Shown: piece after piece, positions 51,605-60,133 of the stretch
Layout of the letters: every line of letters begins with the position of its first letter
Numbering within the stretch: position 1 is the first letter of the stretch
Source of the DNA: Chloracidobacterium sp.
GTDB taxonomy: Bacteria > Acidobacteriota > Blastocatellia > Pyrinomonadales > Pyrinomonadaceae
NCBI GenBank assembly: GCA_016715795.1
Contig: JADJXP010000002.1
Location: forward strand, 1,798,001-1,862,000
Direction: 5' to 3'
DNA: 64,000 bases
Position numbers and translations under genes: made by a program
Notes under the pieces: model-generated
Database searches by the model: none
Told to the model about the DNA's origin: nothing
What the model saw: only the letters and a program-made list of their open reading frames with translations

Positions 51605-52090
51605 TCATTTTTTCTTCTTTTTCTTATCGGCGGCCGTTCGGGAGCCGACGAGGATCTTTAGTTCGGACATAAAGGCTCCTATGTCTTCGAACTCCAGGTA
51701 AACCGAGGCGAAGCGGACGTAGGCTACCTTGTCGAGGGATTTTAGGCGGCGCATTATCGTCTTGCCGATATCCTGCGTGGACAGCTCACGGTCGAGCGAG
51801 TCCTGCACGTTGCGCTCGACCTCGTCGGCGATCTTTTCGAGCTGCGGCATGGAAATAGGCCGCTTTTCACAGGCCCGCAGCAGGCCGGCCATTACTTTGT
51901 CGCGGTAAAAATGCTCGCGCTTGCCGTCCTTTTTGACGACCATGTACGGGATCTCGTCGATGCGTTCGTAGGAGGTGAAACGCCGCCCGCAGCCCAGGCA
52001 TTCGCGCCGCCGGCGGATCGAATCGCCATCCTTCGCCTCACGCGAATCGACGACCTTATCTTCGATTGTTGAGCAAAATGGACAACGCAT
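51605..52090 (-). CDS. nrdR: Transcriptional repressor NrdR
   Basis: 161 residues. The N-terminal zinc ribbon CPFC...CLGCGRRF (about 3-37) binds NrdR boxes upstream of ribonucleotide reductase genes. The ATP-cone domain (about 48-138) senses ATP/dATP. The C-terminal poly-Lys tail is shared with the truncated copy. Intact and presumably functional. Confidence 0.95.
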   Translation of the reverse strand: MRCPFCSTIEDKVVDSREAKDGDSIRRRRECLGCGRRFTSYERIDEIPYMVVKKDGKREHFYRDKVMAGLLRACEKRPISMPQLEKIADEVERNVQDSLDRELSTQDIGKTIMRRLKSLDKVAYVRFASVYLEFEDIGAFMSELKILVGSRTAADKKKKKK

Positions 52091-52178
52091 AGTGCAGTGA
52101 ACAGTGAATAACTAACAGTGAGCAATTAAGAGTGAATAGCGTCCGTTGTTCACTGTTCGCTATTCGTTGTTCACTATT
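52091..52178. repeat. Intergenic repeat-rich segment
   Basis: Multiple copies of CAGTGAACA/GTGAATA on the left and TTGTTCACT/CTATTCG on the right form an imperfect inverted repeat between nrdR and the membrane-protein gene. Confidence 0.55.
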
Positions 52179-53235
52179 TCTCCGGCACGAAGTCAGGCGA
52201 ATCCGATTCGATCTCGCGCTCGGCGTTCTCGCTTGAGAGCAGACTGCGGAACTTCTCGACACTGATATCGCCGTGGAACAGATAGTATAGCCCAAAAAGC
52301 AGCGCCGGGACGAAATAGATCAGGTGCATCATTATCGAGCTGCCGGCGGCTACGTCGCGGTCATAGCCGAGGATGATGATGCTGCCGGCCGTCGCGGCAT
52401 GGAACGCCCCGGCCGCACCGCCCGGCGTCGGTATCAGCGAACCGAGCGACGCCACGCCCATCACGAACGTCGAATCAAGAAACGCCACCGGCAGCCCGAA
52501 TGCAAGCAGGATCAGCCACGTCGGAAGGGCGATCGCCAGCCACAGCACGGCCGTCCAAAAGATCGCAAGGGCAACATCGACGGGGCTTTTTAGGATATCG
52601 AGCGACACGGCGAGCCGCTTGAGCAGGCTCAGGAATATCTCACGCACGCGTCGCGGGATGAACCGCCTGTCAGTCAGCCGCGTGAACCAGCCGATGATCG
52701 GCTCAGAATACCGGTAATAGACGATCAGGCCGATGATACCGAGCACGATAATGCCGCCGAGCGTATTGCCGACGACCTTGATCGAGGCAAACTCTGCTTC
52801 GTGGCCCGGCGGATTGCGAAACCAGATGAGGCTGATCGAAAAGAACGCCATCAGCGATGCCAGATCGAGGATGCGTTCGATAAATATCGTCACCAACGCC
52901 GCACTTGGCCTGATGCGCTCGTCACGCATCGGCAGCCACATCGGCCGCACGATCTCGCCCGCACGCCCGACCAGCAGGATCGCCGCAAAGCCGACCGTCG
53001 TCGTCGCGAAAAGGTCGCGTATCCTTGTATGGGCAACCGGCCTGAGCAGCACCTGCCACCTGACCGCACGAACAAAATAGCCGATGCAAATGCCGACAAA
53101 TGCAAGCCCGAGGTAGAGCGGATCTGCCTTAGCCAAACCGGCACGCACCTGCTGCCAGTCGAGGTTCCGGCCAAAGTACCAGAACAGGACCAGCATCAAG
53201 AGCACCAGCACGATGAATTTTAGATACTTGCGCAA
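52174..53235 (-). CDS. UPF0104 / lysylphosphatidylglycerol synthase-type membrane protein
   Basis: 353 residues with eight or so membrane helices. It shows the family's VGRAGEIVRPMWLP and TPGGAAGAFHAATAG motifs. Homologues include flippase-like domains of MprF and AglD-type proteins in lipid-linked intermediates. There is no catalytic synthase domain, so it is membrane transport or flippase-like (inference). It is cotranscribed with nrdR, about 80 bases apart. Confidence 0.85.
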   Translation of the reverse strand: MRKYLKFIVLVLLMLVLFWYFGRNLDWQQVRAGLAKADPLYLGLAFVGICIGYFVRAVRWQVLLRPVAHTRIRDLFATTTVGFAAILLVGRAGEIVRPMWLPMRDERIRPSAALVTIFIERILDLASLMAFFSISLIWFRNPPGHEAEFASIKVVGNTLGGIIVLGIIGLIVYYRYSEPIIGWFTRLTDRRFIPRRVREIFLSLLKRLAVSLDILKSPVDVALAIFWTAVLWLAIALPTWLILLAFGLPVAFLDSTFVMGVASLGSLIPTPGGAAGAFHAATAGSIIILGYDRDVAAGSSIMMHLIYFVPALLFGLYYLFHGDISVEKFRSLLSSENAEREIESDSPDFVPEK

Positions 53236-53358
53236 ATCTTCGCCCCTATTCGACCGTCAATAACAGTCCCGGCCAACTAAGCATAAAGACAAACGATACC
53301 GTATTCCCCCAAAAATCCTAAACCCCGACAGCGAACCATAGGCCCGGAACGCCCAAAA

Positions 53359-53414
53359 ACTGTATCGACAGAACTGCCGTTTGTATCGACAAATTTTACC
53401 GGTTGTATCGACAC
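53359..53414 (-). repeat. Short second iteron array, opposite orientation
   Basis: Three TGTATCGAC words at 53361, 53382 and 53404, again spaced 21-22 bases, with AAATTTTACCGG between two of them as in the main array. They are inverted relative to the array at 48887-49067. It is upstream of the plus-strand gene at 53667. Confidence 0.75.
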
Positions 53415-53534
53415 TTTTTGGTGAATTTTCGCGCCCGTTCCGCTTCAATACGCCGCTTGGGCGTCGTCCGCGTCAACGGTTCGCGGGTGCGGAAGCGTCA
53501 GGAATTCAACAGATCAACGGATCGCGCAGATTTG

Positions 53535-53603
53535 GTCTTATTCGTGCATTCGTGGCTATTTGCTTTTGAAGACATGATCAGCCACGAATGCACGAATTAA
53601 GAC
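53535..53603. repeat. Dispersed palindrome, copy 1
   Basis: TCTTATTCGTGCATTCGTGGCT (from 53536) and its inverse ending at 53603, with about 22 bases between. A second copy of the same palindrome lies at 60134-60198. Confidence 0.8.
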
Positions 53604-53666
53604 TTGCGATCATTCAATGTTTCGTCTATGATATATAGACCTAACAGTTACACAGGAGATAAAGCC

Positions 53667-54053
53667 ATGAGACTAAAGGAATTTGAAGGAACACCAAACC
53701 GCGTCCCGCGAAATGCGGTGACGGTCACGCTCAATCACCGCGGAGTTCTGCGGCTCAACCCAAAGGCATTTGAGGCTATCGGCGCACCAAAGGCGGTCAC
53801 ACTCCATTACGACGAGAACGAGCGGATAATCGGCATCAAGCCAGAGGACATACGCCGCCGCAACGCGTTTCCGCTAAAAATAAAGGACTACGGCCGCAAC
53901 CGCGTCGTCCACATACTGCCATTCTGCAAACACTGGATGATCAAGATCGAACGCACCGTCCTCTTTCACGAGATAGACATGACAAACGACGGCATCATGC
54001 TGCTCCCACTGGCCAAAACCATCGCCGTAGGCAACGGCTGGACCGCGAGGTGA
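53667..54053 (+). CDS. Small protein of the methyltransferase locus
   Basis: 128 residues, start supported by AGGAG 9 bases before the ATG. The N-terminal half has an AbrB/SpoVT-like flavour (VTVTLNHRGVLRLNPKAFEAIG, then AVTLHYDENERIIGIKP); the C-terminal half is beta-rich. It may be a DNA-binding regulator or phage-derived protein. It precedes the adenine methyltransferase on the same strand, and the iteron-like words lie about 250 bases upstream. Confidence 0.72.
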   Translation: MRLKEFEGTPNRVPRNAVTVTLNHRGVLRLNPKAFEAIGAPKAVTLHYDENERIIGIKPEDIRRRNAFPLKIKDYGRNRVVHILPFCKHWMIKIERTVLFHEIDMTNDGIMLLPLAKTIAVGNGWTAR

Positions 54054-54190
54054 GCACTCACGGCAAAGGACGCTATCAGTATTCACCGGTTCGTGCTACA
54101 TTTGCGGCGGGCCTGCGTGAACGCCTGAACCAGTTTCACCCAATTATGCGGCGGCGACTCGCAGCGATGCCGCGGGCCCTTTCCCAACCG

Positions 54191-55342
54191 ATGAGCACAC
54201 AGTCGCAGAATCGAGATCTGAACGCCGCGAAGGCCGGGAAGAAGGACGAGTTTTATACGCAATACATCGACATTCAGAAAGAGATCGAGGCTTATCTGGA
54301 GTTCGACCCGAATACGTTCCGCGATAAGGTCGTTTACTGCAACTGTGACGATCCGTTTGAGAGCAACTTCTTCAAGTACTTCGCCGCTAACTTCAACAAG
54401 CTTGGCCTCAAGAAGCTCGTCACTGCCAGCTACGACGGCTCGCCGATCGCGGGGGCACAATTAACTTTCGGAGAATACAGCGAAGGAAACGGCGGGCGCG
54501 ACAGGCCCAAGGCGGTGGCCTTCGAGATCGAGCAAGTTACGGACATCAACGAAGACGGTGCGACCGACATTGAGGACGTTAAGCTTTTCTTTGAGCAAAA
54601 CCCTCACAAGCGCCGACCGCTGACGCAGGGCGGCGACTTCCGCAGCCAGGAATGTATTGACCTACTCAAGCAGGCTGACATCGTGGTCACCAACCCGCCG
54701 TTCTCTCTGTTCCGTGAGTACATTGAGCAACTCATCCAATACAATAAGAAGTTTCTAATCATTGGCAACCTGAACGCGATCAAATATAAGGTAGTCTTTC
54801 CACATTTTCAGGGCGACAAGCTGTGGCTTGGTCCAACTATTACCAGTGGCGACCGGGAATTTCAGGTTCCCGACAGTTACCCTCTCAATGCTGCCGGCTC
54901 GCGCGTAGATAAGGACGGAACGAAGTTCATAAGGGTCAAGGGAGTGCGGTGGTTTACCAATCTAGATCATGGGCGTCGCCACCAGCGACTGAACCTCATG
55001 ACTATGGCGGACAATTTGAAGTTCAATAAGAAGCTTAGTGGAAAAGCGGCTTATGAGGTCTTCGAGAACTACACTGCGATCGAAGTACCGTTCACTGATG
55101 CCATAGCGAGCGACTACGAAGGCACGATGGGCGTACCGATCAGTTTTCTCGACAAGTACTCTCCGGAGCAGTTCGAGATTATCTGGCAAGCAAGTGGAAA
55201 TACTCGGGCGTCCACACCAGCGGAAGTGTTGAAACAGATGGGTTATTCACCCCATCCTGAGGATCGAGGCGGTTGTGCGATCCTTAATGGAAGAAGGACC
55301 TACGACAGAATCTTCATCCGCCACCGCCGAAAAGGGGAATGA
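54191..55342 (+). CDS. EcoRI-type adenine-specific DNA methyltransferase
   Basis: 383 residues from the ATG at 54191, giving the family start NAAKAGKKDEFYTQ. A GTG-started frame from 54050 adds 47 unlikely residues. The EcoRI-methylase family features are VVYCNCDDPFESNFFKYF and GDFRSQECIDLLKQADIVVTNPPFSLF in parts, with catalytic NPPF at about 168-171. It methylates adenine N6. No EcoRI-type nuclease follows; the next protein-coding gene beyond the RAYT unit is a DUF262-HNH nuclease, which could be its partner (inference). Confidence 0.87.
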   Translation: MSTQSQNRDLNAAKAGKKDEFYTQYIDIQKEIEAYLEFDPNTFRDKVVYCNCDDPFESNFFKYFAANFNKLGLKKLVTASYDGSPIAGAQLTFGEYSEGNGGRDRPKAVAFEIEQVTDINEDGATDIEDVKLFFEQNPHKRRPLTQGGDFRSQECIDLLKQADIVVTNPPFSLFREYIEQLIQYNKKFLIIGNLNAIKYKVVFPHFQGDKLWLGPTITSGDREFQVPDSYPLNAAGSRVDKDGTKFIRVKGVRWFTNLDHGRRHQRLNLMTMADNLKFNKKLSGKAAYEVFENYTAIEVPFTDAIASDYEGTMGVPISFLDKYSPEQFEIIWQASGNTRASTPAEVLKQMGYSPHPEDRGGCAILNGRRTYDRIFIRHRRKGE

Positions 55343-56273
55343 ATTGCCACTAGCTTTAGCTAGTGGTCAACGGGCAGACACAGATTTTGGGCTTTAGCCC
55401 AACATTCGGCTAAGCCGGAGATCAATTGTGAAACTTAACCCACTAGCTGAAGCTAGTGGAAATTCAGAGAGAATAAATTGCCACTAGCTTTAGCTAGTGG
55501 TCAACGGGCACACACAGATCTTGGGCTTTAGCCCAACATTCGGCTAAAGCCGGAGATCAATTGTGAAACTTAACCCACTAGCTGAAGCTAGTGGAAATTC
55601 AGAGAGAATGAATTGCCACTAGCTTTAGCTAGTGGTCAACGGGCACAGACAGATCTTGGGCTTTAGCCCAACATTCGGCTAAAGCCGGAGATCAATTGTG
55701 AAACTTAACCCACTAGCTGAAGCTAGTGGAAATTCAGAGAGAATGAATTGCCACTAGCTTTAGCTAGTGGTCAACGGGCACACACAGATCTTGGGCTTTA
55801 GCACAACATTCCGCTAAAGCCGGAGATCAATTGTGAAACTTAACCCACTAGCTGAAGCTAGTGGAAATTCAGAGAGAATGAATTGCCACTAGCTTTAGCT
55901 AGTGGTCAACGGGCACAGACAGATCTTGGGCTTTAGCCCAACATTCGGCTAAAGCCGGAGATCAATTGTGAAACTTAACCCACTAGCTGAAGCTAGTGGA
56001 AATTCAGAGAGAATGAATTGCCACTAGCTTTAACTAGTGGTCAACGGGCACAGACAGATCTTGGGCTTTAGCCCAACATTCGGCTAAAGCCGGAGATCAA
56101 TTGTGAAACTTAACCCACTAGCTGAAGCTAGTGGAAATTCAGAGAGAATGAATTGCCACTAGCTTTAGCTAGTGGTCAACGGGCAGACACAGATTTTGGG
56201 CTTTAGCCCAACATTCGGCTAAAGCCGCAGGAATCTAAAGGAAATCAGTCCACTAGCTAAAGCTAGTGGAGAT
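55341..56273. repeat. Tandem array of seven ~135-base palindromic units linked to a RAYT gene
   Basis: Unit starts (first C of CCACTAGC) are 55347, 55481, 55616, 55751, 55886, 56021 and 56156: periods 134, then 135 five times. Each unit has hairpin CCACTAGCTTTAGCTAGTGG, hairpin pair GGGCTTTAGCCC with CGGCTAAAGCCG, and hairpin CCACTAGCTGAAGCTAGTGG. Units are nearly identical; the last one diverges after its second hairpin. There are no unique spacers. Confidence 0.95.
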
Positions 56274-56290
56274 TCTAAGAAATACAAGCT

Positions 56291-56725
56291 ATGCCGCACA
56301 TAAGTGTTTGGATACATTTCGTCTGGACGACCAAAAACCGCGAGCCAATGCTTACGGAATCTATCCGTCACAAAGTGTTCGAGCACATTCGCGAAAACGC
56401 TCGATCAAAGAATATCTTTATCGCCGCCCTAAATGGCTGGGTTCAGCATGTTCACTGTCTTGTTTCTTTGGGCTCCGGACAAAATCTTGATGAGATAATG
56501 CGGCTGCTAAAAGGTGAATCATCGCACTGGATAAACAAAAATCGGCTTGTCCATGGCCGCTTTAGCTGGCAAGAGGAGTATTTTGCGGTTTCGGTTAGCG
56601 AATCCGTATTGCCGGGTGTCAAAAAGTACATCGAAGGTCAAGAGGAGCATCATCGCGTTCGTCCGTTTGACGACGAGTTTGATGATTTTCTTGAGAGAGG
56701 AGGCTTTAAGAAAGGATTGGGCTAA
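56291..56725 (+). CDS. REP-associated tyrosine transposase (RAYT, Y1 HUH family)
   Basis: 144 residues. IS200/IS605-like Y1 transposase: HUH pair His53 and His55 in QHVHCLVSL, catalytic Tyr113 in GVKKYIEGQEEHH, and N-terminal WIHFVWTTKNREP. It nicks and joins single-stranded DNA at hairpins. It is flanked on the left by the seven-unit palindromic array and on the right by two further copies of the small palindromes, the arrangement of a REPtron. Confidence 0.93.
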   Translation: MPHISVWIHFVWTTKNREPMLTESIRHKVFEHIRENARSKNIFIAALNGWVQHVHCLVSLGSGQNLDEIMRLLKGESSHWINKNRLVHGRFSWQEEYFAVSVSESVLPGVKKYIEGQEEHHRVRPFDDEFDDFLERGGFKKGLG

Positions 56726-56820
56726 AGCCCGGTACCTTTTCATGACCTTAACCACTAGCTAAAGCTAGTGGCAATTAATCAAGACAAACGAACTAGCTAA
56801 AGCTAGTGGCAATTAATCAA
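56719..56820. repeat. Palindromes on the 3' side of the RAYT gene
   Basis: GGGCTAAAGCCC (56719-56730), CCACTAGCTAAAGCTAGTGG (56752-56771) and ACTAGCTAAAGCTAGT (56792-56807), the latter two each followed by GGCAATTAATCAA. They are the same hairpin words as the left array, so the RAYT gene is bracketed. Confidence 0.88.
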
Positions 56821-56824
56821 ACCT

Positions 56825-57991
56825 ATGGAAACGAAGCTGCGAACCGATCTCACCGTCGCCGACATCTGCGATGGGTTTGTTTATAACCAATTCGAGGGCA
56901 AAGGGCTGTATGGCCTCGGCGGAAAGCTGACGATACAACCGGAGTATCAGCGCAACTACATTTACGCGGACGGCGGAGGAAAGCGGGAGCAAGCCGTCAT
57001 TCAGTCGCTTCTAAAGGGTTATCCGCTTGGGCTGATCTATTTCAACACGGTCGGCGGCGGCAAGTTTGAGGTGCTCGACGGGCAGCAGCGTATCACAAGT
57101 ATTGGGCGCTTCGTGACGAACAAGTTCGCGATAATGGACAACGGCAATCCTAAGAACATGGACAGCCTGCCCGCCGACCAACGGAAAAGAATTCTGGAAT
57201 CGAAGTTATTGATCTATGAGTGCGAAGGAACAGAGACCGAGATCAAGCAATGGTTCGAGACGATCAACATCGCGGGCGTGCCGCTCAACAGTCAGGAGTT
57301 ACTGAACGCCATTTACTCCGGGCCGTTCGTGTCAGCCGCGAAGATCGAGTTTAGCAACAGCCAGAACGCGAATATTCAGAAATGGAGCGCATACGTCCGC
57401 GGCAGCGCTAATCGGCAGGAGTTCCTGGAGCGGGCGTTGGATTGGGTGAGCAAGGGCAACATCGGCAAATACATGAGTGCTCACCGCAAGGACAACAACA
57501 TCACCGAGTTGAAGAACTATTTCAACACGGTGATCGATTGGGTTTCGGGCGTCTTTCTCGATGTTCCAAAGGAAATGCGCGGGCTCGAATGGGGAGCCTG
57601 GTATGAGAAGTACCACAAGACGTCCTACGACCCGAAAAAAGTCTCCGCCGAACTCAAAAAGCTCTACGCCGATCCGTATGTGGTCAATAAGAAAGGTATT
57701 TTTGAATATATTCTCGACGGCTCGACCAAGACGCAGCTGCTCGATATACGGCTGTTTGACGTTGCCACCAAATCAACGGCCTACGCGCGCCAAACTCAGG
57801 CGGCAGAGGCTGAGGGCAAATCCAATTGCTCGTTCTGCGCCATCGGCCACGACTCAAACAAGACCCGCATCTACAAGCAAACCGAAATGGAAGCCGACCA
57901 CGTGACCGCGTGGAGCAAAGGCGGCACCTCAACCCTCGAAAACTGCGAGATGCTCTGCAAGACGCACAATCAGGCGAAGGGGAATAGATAG
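56825..57991 (+). CDS. DUF262 plus HNH endonuclease protein
   Basis: 388 residues. The DUF262 ParB-like domain (about 10-170) has the signature DGQQR (85-89), associated with nucleotide hydrolysis or DNA nicking in GmrSD-type enzymes. The C-terminal HNH domain (about 340-388) has CSFC, MEADHVTAWSKGG and CEMLCKTHNQAKG. Such proteins act in modification-dependent or R-M-linked phage defence. Its neighbour methyltransferase suggests a restriction role here (inference). Confidence 0.88.
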   Translation: METKLRTDLTVADICDGFVYNQFEGKGLYGLGGKLTIQPEYQRNYIYADGGGKREQAVIQSLLKGYPLGLIYFNTVGGGKFEVLDGQQRITSIGRFVTNKFAIMDNGNPKNMDSLPADQRKRILESKLLIYECEGTETEIKQWFETINIAGVPLNSQELLNAIYSGPFVSAAKIEFSNSQNANIQKWSAYVRGSANRQEFLERALDWVSKGNIGKYMSAHRKDNNITELKNYFNTVIDWVSGVFLDVPKEMRGLEWGAWYEKYHKTSYDPKKVSAELKKLYADPYVVNKKGIFEYILDGSTKTQLLDIRLFDVATKSTAYARQTQAAEAEGKSNCSFCAIGHDSNKTRIYKQTEMEADHVTAWSKGGTSTLENCEMLCKTHNQAKGNR

Positions 57992-58010
57992 GCCTTGGGT
58001 TCTCGGTATA

Positions 58011-58168
58011 CGGCTCCGCCGTTCTATTTGCGGAAAAGCTCTGCTTTTCCGGGGAGTCATCCTCTACTGGCGGCTATGCCGCCGCTCCGAACGGCGGCAG
58101 AGCCGCAATGGGTTTAGGGGCACTTGCCGGAAAAGCGAAGCTTTTCCGCAAATAGAGCGGCAAAGCCG
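58011..58168. repeat. Large palindromic element with 30-base arms
   Basis: The left arm 58011-58040 and right arm 58139-58168 are inverse copies with four mismatches (shared TCTATTTGCGGAAAAGCT). Internal hairpins GGAAAAGC/GCTTTTCC and GGCGGC/GCCGCC are present. It fills the gap between the DUF262-HNH gene and the terminase gene. Confidence 0.82.
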
Positions 58169-58287
58169 CAATAAGAAGATAACTTTCTCACTCCCGGTTG
58201 TCTCACGCAAGCAACTATTGACAATGATTGCAATATCTGTTATACGATCTAAAACCTATATTTTTCACATAACGAGGAGCAGCAGAC

Positions 58288-60111
58288 ATGGGACGCGAAC
58301 TTTCACAGAAGATGGTCGAGGATGCGAGGACATTGTATTTACAGAACGAGGGAAAGAAGACAGCCGCTATTGAGCGGGAGATGCATGGGCTGGGGTGGAC
58401 GGGGTTTTACCGGCAGGTCTTATACAACAGGCGGGCGAGGGGCAGAAAAGAGACGCTTGGGTGGCCGGAGAGGTTTGGGTGGCTCGACATCAAACTGGAT
58501 AGCGGGCTGACGATACGCGAGATCAGGAACGCGCCGAAGGACGAGTTTGAAAAGTGGCTGACGAGCGAGTTTGGCGAGTGGACGTGGTCGTGGCGGTATC
58601 AGCGTTATGTCTATGAGCGGCTGGCGGCGATCACGCGGGGCAAGGGTAAGCGGCTGATGATCTTTATGCCGCCGCGACACGGCAAGAGCGAGATGGTCAC
58701 CGTCCGCTACACGGCGTGGCGGCTGATGCGCGATGCGGGGCTGAATGTGATCCTGGGGAGCTATAACCAGCGGCTGGCGGATAGGTTTAGCCGCAAAATA
58801 AAGAGAATAGTTCAGAAAGGACGATTGGATACCCCTAAGGGCGGAAACAAGCTGCCCCTCCAGACCTTAGAGCACTCTGGCGATGAGCAGTCAGATTCAA
58901 CTGCCGCCAATTCGCAGGTCAGGAAGGCGGCCTTGGCCCCGCCCGCCTCAAGCAGACTCAATATGGCTTCAGAGTGGGAAACGCCGTCGGGTGGAGTGGT
59001 GCGTTCGGTCGGTGTTGGCGCGGGCATCGCCGGTTTTGGGGCGGGGCTGATCGTGATCGACGACCCTGTGAGGAACCGCGCGGATGCGGAGTCAAAGACG
59101 TATCGCGACCGCGTGTGGGAATGGTTTTCGGACGACATTTACACGCGAATGGAGCCTAACGCGGCGATCATCCTGATACAGACGAGGTGGCATGAGGACG
59201 ATCTGGCCGGACGGTTGCTGAAGGAAATGGCGGACGGCGGCGAGGCGTGGGAGGTTATCAGTCTTCCGGCATTGGCAGAAGGTATTCAAGGATCAGATTC
59301 AACACCGGTAAATTCGCAGGTCGGGAAGGCGGCCTTGGCCCCGCCCACGGAGTCGCCAGCGACAGCGGGCGGGAGCAAGCTGCCCTTCCAGGCCTTAGAG
59401 AATGCTGAAGGTGAGCGTGGTCGCGAAAGAGACGCATTAGGACGCATGCCGGGGCAAGCGCTATGCCCGGAGCGGTATAACGAGGAGGCGTTGTTAAAGA
59501 TACGGCGCAAGTTGGGGTCGTACTCGTTTTCGGCGTTGTATCAGCAGCGGCCGACGCCGGTTGAGGGTGGGCGGTTCAAGCGAGAATGGTTTAGAAAGAT
59601 CGTTGACCACGCGCCAGCAAATCTGCAGTGGAAGCGCGGTTACGACCTGGCTGTTTCGACAAAGACGTCGGCGGATTACACGGCGAGTTTTCGGTGCGCC
59701 AAGGATGCGCAGGGCTTTTTGTATATCGCGGACGGTTTTCGCAAGCGCATCGAGTATCCCGACCAGCGGCGATTTGCGATAGAGAAGATGAAGACGGAGA
59801 AAAATACCGAGCACGGCTTTGAAGAGGCCCTGCACGGCAAGGCTTTTTTGCAGGATTTGAGGCGCGAATCGGGCCTCGCCCGCTATGCGTTTCGCGGCGT
59901 GCGGGTCGATACGGATAAACTGACACGTGCCCTCGCGTGGCTGAATCTCGCCGAAGAGGGCAAGGTGATACTCGTGCGCGGGGCCTGGATAGACGAGTTT
60001 GTCGATGAGGTGTGCCAATTCCCTGCCGCCCGTCACGACGACCAGGTTGACGCCGTCTCGCTGGCCGTAAGCATGATGGGCCGCGCGAGAAACCGAGCAT
60101 GGGCGTTTTGA
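58288..60111 (+). CDS. Phage terminase large subunit, orphan, with two in-frame repeat insertions
   Basis: 607 residues. ATPase with Walker A MPPRHGKSEM (127-136) and Walker B LIVIDDP (Asp258, Asp259). C-terminal RNase H-like nuclease with YDLAVSTKTSADYT (Asp453, Asp463) and RHDDQVDA near 588. In phages it packages DNA. No portal, capsid or small terminase gene is nearby, so it is a prophage remnant or domesticated gene. Residues about 184-219 and 335-375 are encoded by palindromic elements absent from the family. AGGAG lies upstream of the ATG. Confidence 0.88.
   Translation: MGRELSQKMVEDARTLYLQNEGKKTAAIEREMHGLGWTGFYRQVLYNRRARGRKETLGWPERFGWLDIKLDSGLTIREIRNAPKDEFEKWLTSEFGEWTWSWRYQRYVYERLAAITRGKGKRLMIFMPPRHGKSEMVTVRYTAWRLMRDAGLNVILGSYNQRLADRFSRKIKRIVQKGRLDTPKGGNKLPLQTLEHSGDEQSDSTAANSQVRKAALAPPASSRLNMASEWETPSGGVVRSVGVGAGIAGFGAGLIVIDDPVRNRADAESKTYRDRVWEWFSDDIYTRMEPNAAIILIQTRWHEDDLAGRLLKEMADGGEAWEVISLPALAEGIQGSDSTPVNSQVGKAALAPPTESPATAGGSKLPFQALENAEGERGRERDALGRMPGQALCPERYNEEALLKIRRKLGSYSFSALYQQRPTPVEGGRFKREWFRKIVDHAPANLQWKRGYDLAVSTKTSADYTASFRCAKDAQGFLYIADGFRKRIEYPDQRRFAIEKMKTEKNTEHGFEEALHGKAFLQDLRRESGLARYAFRGVRVDTDKLTRALAWLNLAEEGKVILVRGAWIDEFVDEVCQFPAARHDDQVDAVSLAVSMMGRARNRAWAF
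58839..58946. repeat. In-frame palindromic element in the terminase gene, copy 1 (family C)
   Basis: 108 bases, 36 codons. The left part (GGGCGGAAACAAGCTGCCCC, CCAGACC) is the imperfect inverse of the right part (GGTCAGGAAGGCGGCCTTGG, CCCCGCCC). It encodes GGNKLPLQTLEHSG...VRKAALAPPAS between the Walker A and Walker B regions. Confidence 0.78.
59292..59412. repeat. In-frame palindromic element in the terminase gene, copy 2 (family C)
   Basis: About 120 bases with the same two arm words in the reverse order: GTCGGGAAGGCGGCCTTGGC first, GGCGGGAGCAAGCTGCCCTT second. It encodes GSDSTPVNSQVGKAALAPP...GGSKLPFQALENAEG between PALAE and ALCPERYN. The opposite order fits independent insertion in the other orientation. 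Confidence 0.78.
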
Positions 60112-60133
60112 TCGGGGCAGTGTCTTGATTTGG

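Noticed and set aside
54050..54190. GTG start adding 47 residues to the methyltransferase
   Set aside because: The extra residues do not resemble the family, while the ATG at 54191 gives the characteristic N-terminus before DEFYTQ.
55341..56273. Possible CRISPR array
   Set aside because: Units are contiguous 135-base repeats containing multiple hairpins with no variable spacers, and the neighbour is a RAYT, not cas genes.
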